NCBI RefSeq assembly: GCF_037940415.1
Contig: NZ_CP149798.1
Coordinates: forward strand, 4,621,001 to 4,685,000
DNA: 64,000 nucleotides
Direction of reading: 5' to 3'
Source: Streptomyces sp. f51
GTDB lineage: Bacteria > Actinomycetota > Actinomycetes > Streptomycetales > Streptomycetaceae
This document shows positions 57,994-64,000 of the stretch, one piece after another. Positions within the stretch are counted from its first letter, which is position 1. Every line of letters starts with the position of its first letter. Below the pieces are notes generated by a model. It had not been told where the DNA came from. It saw only the letters and a list, made by a program, of their open reading frames with translations, and ran no database searches. A program made the translations under genes and the position numbers.

Positions 57994-59223
57994 ATGAGCT
58001 ACAGCACGGCTGACTCCTTTCCCAGTGTGACTCTCGACGACGTGCGCGGCGCGCAGAAGATGCTCTCGGGTGTGGCGCGGGTGACCGCGATGGAGGGCAG
58101 CAGGTATCTGTCCCAGCTGGTGGGCGCGCCGGTGCAGTTCAAGTGCGAGAACCTCCAGCGGACGGGATCGTTCAAGCTGCGCGGCGCGTATGTGCGGATC
58201 GCGGGCCTGCTCCCCGAGGAGCGCGCGGCCGGGGTCGTCGCGGCGAGCGCGGGCAACCACGCGCAGGGGGTCGCGCTCGCCTCCTCGCTGCTCGGCGTGC
58301 GCTCCACGGTGTTCATGCCGAACGGCGCCCCGCTGCCCAAGGTCGCCGCCACCCGCGACTACGGCGCCGAGGTGAGGCTGCACGGCCAGGTGGTCGACGA
58401 GACCCTGGCCGCCGCCCAGGAGTACGCGCGGCGGACGGGTGCCGTGTTCATCCACCCCTTCGACCACCCGGACGTCATCGCGGGCCAGGGCACGGTGGGC
58501 CTGGAGATCCTGGAGCAGTGCCCCGAGGTGCGCACGATCGTCCTGGGGATCGGCGGCGGCGGCCTCGCGGCGGGCGTGGCCCTCGCGGTGAAGTCGCTGC
58601 GTCCGGACGTACGGATCATCGGGGTGCAGGCCGAGGGCGCGGCGGCCTACCCGCCCTCGCTCGCGGCCGGGCGGCCGCTGTCGATCGCGAACCCGGCCAC
58701 GATGGCCGACGGCATCAAGGTCGGCCGTCCAGGCGACGTGCCGTTCCGGCTGGTCGAGGAGCTGGTCGACGAGGTCCGCACGGTCTCCGAGAACGACCTG
58801 TCCAGCGCACTGCTGCTGTGCCTCGAGCGGGCCAAGCTGGTCGTCGAACCGGCCGGCGCGAGCTCGGTCGCGGCGCTGCTGCGCGATCCCGGGAGCTTCG
58901 AGGGCCCGGTGGTGGCGCTGCTGTCGGGCGGGAACGTGGATCCGCTGCTGATGCAGCGCATCCTGCGCCACGGCATGGCGGCGGGCGGCCGCTACCTGGC
59001 CGTCACGCTGCGGCTGACCGACCGGCCCGGGGCCCTGGCCACGCTTCTGGGGGTGTTGTCAGTGGCGGACGCTAACGTCCTGGACGTGAGCCATGTGCGG
59101 ACCGATCCCCGGCTCGGGCTCACGGAGGTGGAGGTCGAGCTGCACCTGGAGACGAAGGGCCACGACCACTGCGCCGAGGTGAACCTGGCGCTGCGCGAGG
59201 CGGGCTACACCGTCATCGACTGA
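57994..59223 (+). CDS. ilvA: Threonine ammonia-lyase
   Basis: This PLP enzyme of 409 residues converts threonine to 2-oxobutyrate plus ammonia. FKCENLQRTGSFKLRGAY carries the PLP lysine, ASAGNHAQGVA is the phosphate or substrate loop, and IGGGGLAAG is the PLP phosphate loop. The C-terminal 80 residues form a single ACT-like domain (LAVTLRLTDRPGALATLLGVLS). The short length (about 400 rather than 500) and single regulatory domain fit the catabolic/TdcB-like or Corynebacterium-type enzyme. It feeds isoleucine synthesis or supplies propionyl-CoA. The ATG at 57994 is preferred over an earlier start two codons upstream. Confidence 0.93.
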   Translation: MSYSTADSFPSVTLDDVRGAQKMLSGVARVTAMEGSRYLSQLVGAPVQFKCENLQRTGSFKLRGAYVRIAGLLPEERAAGVVAASAGNHAQGVALASSLLGVRSTVFMPNGAPLPKVAATRDYGAEVRLHGQVVDETLAAAQEYARRTGAVFIHPFDHPDVIAGQGTVGLEILEQCPEVRTIVLGIGGGGLAAGVALAVKSLRPDVRIIGVQAEGAAAYPPSLAAGRPLSIANPATMADGIKVGRPGDVPFRLVEELVDEVRTVSENDLSSALLLCLERAKLVVEPAGASSVAALLRDPGSFEGPVVALLSGGNVDPLLMQRILRHGMAAGGRYLAVTLRLTDRPGALATLLGVLSVADANVLDVSHVRTDPRLGLTEVEVELHLETKGHDHCAEVNLALREAGYTVID

Positions 59224-59279
59224 GGCCGGAGCCGCCCGCGGGGGCCCGGTCGACCCGTTCGGTGAAAATGCATTGAGTG

Positions 59280-59295
59280 ACGCGATACATCGCGT
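59280..59295. promoter_or_regulatory. 16-base operator-like inverted repeat before the ABC transporter genes
   Basis: ACGCGAT, AC, ATCGCGT is a perfect 7-base inverted repeat with a 2-base centre, within TGACGCGATACATCGCGTTA. This ATACATCGCG pattern resembles sites I associate with PadR-type repressors of DrrAB-like exporters. It stands 133 bases before the ATPase gene. Confidence 0.55.
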
Positions 59296-59428
59296 TACGG
59301 TGGGAGTCCGGATCGGTGCGACGCAGTCGGGCCGATGACTTTCTCGTCGTGCGCGAGTCCCCAGTAGTACGCGCACATCCGCAAGCACGCGCACATCCGA
59401 AAATTCCCCAACGACGTGGAGAACACTC

Positions 59429-60439
59429 ATGCCAGGCGCCATCTACGCCGAAGGCCTGGTGAAGACCTTCGGTGACGTAAGGGCTCTGGACGGCGTCGAC
59501 CTCGATGTCCCGGAGGGCACCGTGCTCGGCCTGCTCGGGCCGAACGGCGCGGGCAAGACGACCGCGGTCCGCTGTCTGACGACCCTGTTGCGCCCCGACA
59601 GCGGCAAGGCCGTCGTCGCGGGCGTCGACGTGCTCAAGGACCCCGACGCCGTACGGCGCAGGGTCGGCCTCTCCGGCCAGTTCGCGGCGGTCGACGAATA
59701 CCTGACCGGCCGCGAGAACCTCCAGATGGTCGGACAGCTCTACCAGATGAGGGCGAAGGCCGCGAAGGTCCGCGCGGAGGAGCTGCTGGAGCAGTTCAAC
59801 CTCGCCGACGCCGCCGACCGCACCGCGAAGACGTACTCGGGAGGTATGCGCCGCCGGCTCGACCTGGCGGCGGCCCTGGTCGTCTCGCCCCCGGTGATGT
59901 TCATGGACGAGCCCACCACCGGCCTCGACCCGCGCAACCGCCAGCAGCTGTGGGACGTCATCAAGCGGCTGGTCTCCGGCGGTACGACCCTGCTGCTGAC
60001 CACCCAGTATCTGGAGGAGGCCGACCACCTCGCGCACGACATCTGCGTGGTCGACCACGGCCGGGTCATCGCCCGCGGCACCGCCGACGAGCTCAAGGCG
60101 CAGACCGGCGGCGAGCGCGTCGAGGTCGTCGTGCACGAGCGCGAGCACATCGCGACCGCCTCCGAGGTGCTGCGCGGCTTCGGCAAGGGCGAGACGACGG
60201 TCGAGGAGCACACCCGCAAGCTCACGGTGCCCGTCACCGGCGGCGCGAAGCTCCTCGCCGAGGTGATCCGCGAGCTGGACGGCCGCGGTATCGAGATCGA
60301 CGACATCGGCCTGCGCCGCCCCACCCTCGACGACGTCTTCCTCTCGCTCACCGGCCACGTGGCCGAGGAGAAGTCCGAAGAGAACGGCGGGCCGGCGGAC
60401 ACCCGGACGGGCAAGAGCAAGAAGGAGGCCGCGAAGTGA
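59429..60439 (+). CDS. ABC transporter ATP-binding protein (DrrA-type)
   Basis: This ATPase of 336 residues belongs to the daunorubicin-resistance DrrA family. Walker A is GPNGAGKTT, the Q loop is SGQFAAVDEYLTGREN (the DrrA-type GQxxxVDE), the signature is YSGGMRRRLDLAAAL, and Walker B is VMFMDEPTTGLDPRNR with an H loop TTQYLEEAD. The C-terminal 100 residues form the DrrA_C domain, ending in a charged tail. It powers export of hydrophobic or drug-like compounds with the permease gene that overlaps its stop codon. GGAGA lies before the ATG. Confidence 0.93.
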   Translation: MPGAIYAEGLVKTFGDVRALDGVDLDVPEGTVLGLLGPNGAGKTTAVRCLTTLLRPDSGKAVVAGVDVLKDPDAVRRRVGLSGQFAAVDEYLTGRENLQMVGQLYQMRAKAAKVRAEELLEQFNLADAADRTAKTYSGGMRRRLDLAAALVVSPPVMFMDEPTTGLDPRNRQQLWDVIKRLVSGGTTLLLTTQYLEEADHLAHDICVVDHGRVIARGTADELKAQTGGERVEVVVHEREHIATASEVLRGFGKGETTVEEHTRKLTVPVTGGAKLLAEVIRELDGRGIEIDDIGLRRPTLDDVFLSLTGHVAEEKSEENGGPADTRTGKSKKEAAK

Positions 60440-61293
60440 GCGCCGTCAGTGACGCCGTGCAGGTCACGGCACCCTCGAACCCCGTCTACCAATCCATCAG
60501 GGACTCCCTGGTCATCGCCAGGCGGAACCTGATCAGAATGTCCAGGATCCCGGAAATGGTGATCTTCGGACTGATCCAGCCGATCATGTTCGTGGTGCTG
60601 TTCACCTACGTCTTCGGCGGGTCCATGAAGATCGGCGGCAGCACCAGCGCCACCGCCTACACCAACTTCCTGATGGCCGGCATCTTCGCCCAGACGGTCA
60701 CCTTCGCCACCGCGGGCGCCGGCGCGGGCATCGCCGACGACATGCACAAGGGCCTCATCGACCGCTTCCGGTCGCTGCCCATGGCGCGGGGCGCGGTGCT
60801 CACCGGCCGCACCCTGGCCGACCTCGTGCAGACCGCGCTGACCCTGCTCGTCCTCGCGGTGGTCGCCGTACTGGTCGGCTGGAGAGTCGGCTCGGACGGC
60901 AGCACCAACGCGTTCCGCGTCCTCGGAGCCTTCGGGCTGCTGCTCCTGCTCGGGTACGCGTTCACCTGGATCGGCGCGCTCATCGGCCTGTCCGTCCGCA
61001 CGCCCGAGGCGGCGACCTCCGGCGGGCTGATCTGGCTCTTCCCGGTCACGTTCATCTCGAACGCGTTCGTGGACACCAGCAACATGACCCCCTGGCTGCG
61101 GCATGTCGCGGACTGGAACCCGTTCAGCGCCACCGTGCAGGCCTGCCGTGTGCTGTTCGCCAACCCCGGCGTGTCGACGTCCGACGCATGGCCCATGCAG
61201 CACCCGGTCTGGGCCTCGGTGATCTACTCGGTCCTCATCGTGGTGATCTTCCGGACGCTCGCCGTCCGCAAGTACCGCTCGGCGACGGCGTGA
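60436..61293 (+). CDS. ABC transporter permease (DrrB-type)
   Basis: This permease of 285 residues is of the ABC-2 type, with six predicted helices. The motif RFRSLPMARGAVLTGR is the DrrB signature between helices, and FTWIGALIGLSVRTPEAA and NAFVDTSNMTPWLR are also typical. It overlaps the ATPase stop codon (GTGA), with GGAGG eight bases before the GTG. It is the membrane part of the exporter. The drug or lipid exported is unknown. Confidence 0.92.
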   Translation: MSAVSDAVQVTAPSNPVYQSIRDSLVIARRNLIRMSRIPEMVIFGLIQPIMFVVLFTYVFGGSMKIGGSTSATAYTNFLMAGIFAQTVTFATAGAGAGIADDMHKGLIDRFRSLPMARGAVLTGRTLADLVQTALTLLVLAVVAVLVGWRVGSDGSTNAFRVLGAFGLLLLLGYAFTWIGALIGLSVRTPEAATSGGLIWLFPVTFISNAFVDTSNMTPWLRHVADWNPFSATVQACRVLFANPGVSTSDAWPMQHPVWASVIYSVLIVVIFRTLAVRKYRSATA

Positions 61294-61342
61294 GGCGGTC
61301 GCGCCGGTCGAGGTGACCACCTCGATCGACGCGGACATGGCA

Positions 61343-61369
61343 ATGCCCCCGGCACGCGTCCGGGGGCAT
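61343..61369. terminator. Terminator after the DrrAB-type operon
   Basis: ATGCCCCCGG and its complement around a 7-base loop, between the permease gene (+) and greA (-). Confidence 0.65.
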
Positions 61370-61386
61370 CGTCGTCGGTCGCGGGC

Positions 61387-61884
61387 TCAGCCCCGGTGCG
61401 GCTCGGCCTTGAGGATCTTCACCGAGGCGAGCTTGCCGTTCGGCAGCTCGTACTGGGCGTCCTCGCCGACCTTCTTGCCGTTCACTCCGGCGCCCAGCGG
61501 CGACTGCGGAGAGTACGTCTCCATGTCGGAGCTCGCGTACTCGCGGGAACCGAGCAGGAAGTCCAGGGTGTCGTCCTCGTCGCCGTCGAAGGCGATGGTC
61601 ACGATCATGCCCGGTGCGACCACGCCGTCCGCCGCGGGAGCCTCGCCGACCTTGGCGTTCTCCAGGAGCTGGGTCAGCTGGCGCACACGGAGCTCCTGCT
61701 TGCCCTGCTCTTCCTTGGCCGCGTGGTACCCGCCGTTCTCGCGCAGGTCGCCCTCCTCGCGCGCGGCCGCGATCTTGGCGGCGATCTCCGTGCGCGCGGG
61801 ACCAGACAGGTACTCCAGCTCGGCCCTGAGCTGGTTGTACGCCTCCTGGGTCAGCCAGGTGACGTTCTCGCTGGTCTGGGTCAC
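61387..61884 (-). CDS. greA: Transcription elongation factor GreA
   Basis: This factor of 165 residues stimulates cleavage of backtracked RNA in RNA polymerase. The N-terminal coiled coil (residues about 8-75) contains the acidic loop EEGDLRENGGYHAAKEEQ, and the C-terminal domain has IVTIAFDGDEDDTLDFLLG and SPQSPLGAGVNGKKVGE. The GTG at 61884 has GGAG six bases before. It is slightly longer than the 158 residues usual for E. coli. It stands alone. Confidence 0.95.
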   Translation of the reverse strand: MTQTSENVTWLTQEAYNQLRAELEYLSGPARTEIAAKIAAAREEGDLRENGGYHAAKEEQGKQELRVRQLTQLLENAKVGEAPAADGVVAPGMIVTIAFDGDEDDTLDFLLGSREYASSDMETYSPQSPLGAGVNGKKVGEDAQYELPNGKLASVKILKAEPHRG

Positions 61885-62099
61885 AGGTGCTCCTCGTAGG
61901 TACTGGGAATACAAAGCATCGCCCTACCCAGAAGCATGTTCTCTCACGGGTGGGCGAAACCACGAGCCTAACAATTCAGCGGCTCCGAGGGGAGGACATA
62001 AGACATCAGAATTTCATCGACGCAGGTCAGCCCTGGTAGCGCAGAGTGATTCCGGCCGTGGCCGAGGGCATCGACCGGGGTCGGCGGTGCCGCTCAGCC

Positions 62100-62495
62100 C
62101 TAGTGGCAGCCGAGGAGTTCCGCCGTGGAGCCCCGGGCCGTCGTCCGCAGCGTGACCACCTTGTCGAGACGGGACGCGCGCTGGTCGAAGCGGAAGTCCG
62201 CGCGGCCCACCTCCGTACCGTCCGCGCTCTGCGACCGCAGGGTGCAGTAGCCCTTCGTACCGGTGTCCTTGTGCACCTCGAGGTGCACCTCCACCGCGTT
62301 GTCCGAGACCGCCTCGAAGGTGATCACCTGGGCGCTGATCCTGGCGCCGGCGATGTAGTCGTAGCCGAACCAGCCGACCACGCCGATCAGGACGGCCCCC
62401 AGTACGGCGCCGACGATCCTGAGCTTGCGGTCGGCACGCTCGTCGGCGGAGCGGCCGTACCGGCCCTCGGGCAGCTGCGCGCTCGCCGTACTCAT
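62100..62495 (-). CDS. DUF4307 domain membrane protein
   Basis: The product has 131 residues. The N-terminus is cytoplasmic (RYGRSADERADRK), one membrane helix follows (IVGAVLGAVLIGVVGWFGYDYI), and the external domain contains two cysteines (GYCTLRS and LLGCH), which may form a disulfide. DUF4307 is an actinobacterial family. It is divergent from mca, and the same neighbour pair occurs in mycobacteria (Rv1081c next to mca), as I recall. A role linked to mycothiol metabolism or the envelope is inference. Confidence 0.85.
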   Translation of the reverse strand: MSTASAQLPEGRYGRSADERADRKLRIVGAVLGAVLIGVVGWFGYDYIAGARISAQVITFEAVSDNAVEVHLEVHKDTGTKGYCTLRSQSADGTEVGRADFRFDQRASRLDKVVTLRTTARGSTAELLGCH

Positions 62496-62646
62496 GATCG
62501 TCCTCTCGGCCGGGGTTCCTGGGGCGGACCCCGGAATTATTCGCCCCCCGATTCCGTCACTATAGAAGCCGCCCGCAGCGCGGATTCACGCCGGGCGCCG
62601 ACAGCCGACCCACCCAGGCGACAGCCGACTGACCGAGGATTGAGTC

Positions 62647-63528
62647 TTGACTGACCAGCTGCGACTGATGGCCGTGCACGCCCACCCCGACGACGAGTCG
62701 AGCAAGGGCGCGGCCACCATGGCGAAGTACGTGTCCGAGGGGGTGGACGTGCTGGTCGTGACCTGCACGGGTGGGGAGCGCGGCTCCATCCTCAATCCCA
62801 AGCTCCAGGGCGACACGTACATCGAGGAGAACATCCACGAGGTGCGCAAGAAGGAGATGGACGAGGCCCGCGAGATCCTCGGGGTCAAGCAGGAGTGGCT
62901 CGGCTTCGTGGACTCGGGCCTGCCCGAGGGCGACCCGCTGCCGCCGCTGCCCGAGGGCTGCTTCGCCCTGGAGGACATCGACAAGGCGGCCGGCGAGCTG
63001 GTCAAGCAGATCCGCTCGTTCCGCCCGCAGGTGATCACCACGTACGACGAGAACGGTGGCTACCCGCACCCCGACCACATCATGACCCACAAGATCTCGA
63101 TGGTCGCCTTCGAGGGCGCGACGGACACCGAGAAGTACCCGGAGTCCGAGTTCGGACCGGCGTTCGGGCCGCAGAAGCTGTACTACAACCAGGGCTTCAA
63201 CCGCCCGCGCACCGAGGCGCTGCACCACGCGCTCCTGGACCGCGGGATGGAGTCGCCGTACGGGGACTGGCTCAAGCGCTGGAGCGAGTTCGAGCGCGCC
63301 GAACGCACGCTGACCACGCATGTCCCGTGCGCGGACTTCTTCGAGATCCGTGACAAGGCGCTGATCGCGCACGCCACGCAGATCGACCCCGACGGCGGCT
63401 GGTTCAAGGTCCCCATGGACATCCAGCGGGAGGTCTGGCCGACCGAGGAGTACGAGCTCGCGAAGTCCCTCGTGGACACATCCCTCCCCGAGGACGACCT
63501 CTTTGCGGGCATCCGCGACAATGCCTGA
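62647..63528 (+). CDS. mca: Mycothiol S-conjugate amidase
   Basis: This zinc amidase of 293 residues is in the LmbE/PIG-L family. VHAHPDDESSKGA gives the zinc ligands (His, Asp, Asp), TYDENGGYPHPDHIMTH the third ligand area, and YYNQGFNRPRTEALH and TTHVPCADFFEIRDKALIAHATQ are further marks. It cuts mycothiol adducts of toxins and antibiotics to release the mercapturic acid. The start is a TTG at 62647 with GAGGA ten bases upstream. A small membrane protein gene follows at once. Confidence 0.94.
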   Translation: MTDQLRLMAVHAHPDDESSKGAATMAKYVSEGVDVLVVTCTGGERGSILNPKLQGDTYIEENIHEVRKKEMDEAREILGVKQEWLGFVDSGLPEGDPLPPLPEGCFALEDIDKAAGELVKQIRSFRPQVITTYDENGGYPHPDHIMTHKISMVAFEGATDTEKYPESEFGPAFGPQKLYYNQGFNRPRTEALHHALLDRGMESPYGDWLKRWSEFERAERTLTTHVPCADFFEIRDKALIAHATQIDPDGGWFKVPMDIQREVWPTEEYELAKSLVDTSLPEDDLFAGIRDNA

Positions 63529-63529
63529 C

Positions 63530-63781
63530 ATGAGCGCAAGCCTGGCACTGACGCACCTCGTCCCCCTGGCCAAGGAGGTCGACGAGAACAAGGTCACCCC
63601 CGGCGTCCTCGGCTTCATCGTCTTCGCGGTGATGGCCCTGGCCGTCTGGGGTCTGATGAAGTCCATGAACCGCCACATGGGCAAGGTCACCTTCGAGCAG
63701 GACCCCGAGGCCGGGGCGGAGGGCCCCGCCGACGCGGACCGCTCCGCCTCCGGCGGCAAGCCCAGCCCGGCCAAGGGCTGA
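63530..63781 (+). CDS. Small membrane protein next to mca
   Basis: The product has 83 residues. One membrane helix (VLGFIVFAVMALAVWGLM, about residues 24-41) is preceded by SLALTHLVPLAKEVDENK and followed by a cytoplasmic tail rich in Gly, Ala, Asp and Lys. The ATG begins one base after the mca stop codon, so it is probably translated from the same message. Some annotations begin at ATG 63521 overlapping mca. The function is unknown, with a possible link to Mca at the membrane. Confidence 0.75.
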   Translation: MSASLALTHLVPLAKEVDENKVTPGVLGFIVFAVMALAVWGLMKSMNRHMGKVTFEQDPEAGAEGPADADRSASGGKPSPAKG

Positions 63782-63798
63782 GCGACCCCCGGCACGGC

Positions 63799-64000
63799 TC
63801 ACGTCGTCACCGGTACGCCCATCACATCGCGGGCGTGCCGGTCCGGGACCATGCCCAGACGCCAGGCCTGCCAGCCGCCGTCCAGGTCCACGCCGCGCTC
63901 CAGCAGCAGCTGATACGCCTCGGTGAAGCCGTCCAGCCTGCCGTCCCGGGTGGCGTGGCCGGCCCGTGAGAGCTGCGCCAGCTCCTCGGCGGCCACCGCG
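63799..64000 (-). CDS. Partial gene at the right edge, function unknown
   Basis: The C-terminal end of a minus-strand gene runs out of the window. The visible 65 or so residues read EELAQLSRAGHATRDG, GFTEAYQLLLERGVDLDGGWQ, and end MVPDRHARDVMGVPVTT. Codon use fits coding and the frame is open to the edge. The piece is too short to assign. The true start lies outside. Confidence 0.5.
   Translation of the reverse strand, partial: AVAAEELAQLSRAGHATRDGRLDGFTEAYQLLLERGVDLDGGWQAWRLGMVPDRHARDVMGVPVTT

Noticed and set aside
1..64000. tRNA, rRNA, transposase, integrase or phage genes
   Set aside because: I looked for them and found none. Gene order is that of the core chromosome.

Overview
The window is high-GC actinobacterial chromosome. 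Codon use, GTG and TTG starts, the mycothiol enzyme Mca, the AfsQ1/AfsQ2/SigQ cluster and the gene order all point to Streptomyces. As far as I can tell from memory, the order follows the core region of Streptomyces coelicolor from about SCO4901 (add) to SCO4967 (mca). I see no phage, insertion sequence, tRNA, rRNA or CRISPR array. This is stable core chromosome with about 50 genes, not an accessory island.

Left part (1-20 kb): adenosine deaminase; a small secreted protein; PspC and VanZ-like membrane proteins; a lipoprotein translationally coupled to the AfsQ2/AfsQ1 two-component system; the divergent sigma factor gene sigQ; a uridine-kinase-like P-loop protein; an operon of deoC and two aldehyde dehydrogenase genes, one of which lacks its catalytic domain; a methyltransferase; two PH-domain membrane proteins; a PIG-V-like mannosyltransferase; and an operon of purine nucleoside phosphorylase and a phosphosugar mutase. 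The add, deoC and nucleoside phosphorylase genes share the palindrome CTACGCGCGTAG, 16-25 bases before their starts. Together these genes form a (deoxy)nucleoside catabolic pathway: adenosine to inosine, to base plus (deoxy)ribose-1-phosphate, to the 5-phosphate, to acetaldehyde plus glyceraldehyde-3-phosphate, to acetate.

Middle (20-44 kb): gamma-glutamylcyclotransferase-like protein; an Lpd-like flavoprotein; a DeoR-type and a TetR-type regulator; the acyl-CoA carboxylase genes (accA2, accE, pccB) with maf and the tiny mmpB between them; and birA, whose product biotinylates AccA2. Then come an adenylate cyclase, a repeat-rich membrane protein, an enoyl-CoA hydratase, a GAF-GGDEF protein, histidine ammonia-lyase, a cold-shock protein, a DEAD-box helicase, a DUF2625 protein and a sortase-signal surface protein.

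Right part (43-64 kb): an L,D-transpeptidase; a MacB-like ABC exporter pair; a monooxygenase-globin fusion; an MmyB-like regulator divergent from an alcohol dehydrogenase; a serine DD-peptidase homologue; a ZIP metal transporter preceded by a DtxR-like inverted repeat; a DUF4389 protein; cystathionine gamma-synthase; a sigma-like and membrane-protein pair; a MarR regulator; threonine dehydratase; a DrrAB-type ABC exporter; greA; DUF4307; mca; and a gene running off the right edge.

Several genes (add, punA-like, hutH, birA, the GGDEF gene, deoR, metB) have a TANNNT-like -10 box 6-8 bases before the start, which suggests leaderless transcripts. Names and SCO equivalences are recalled, not searched.
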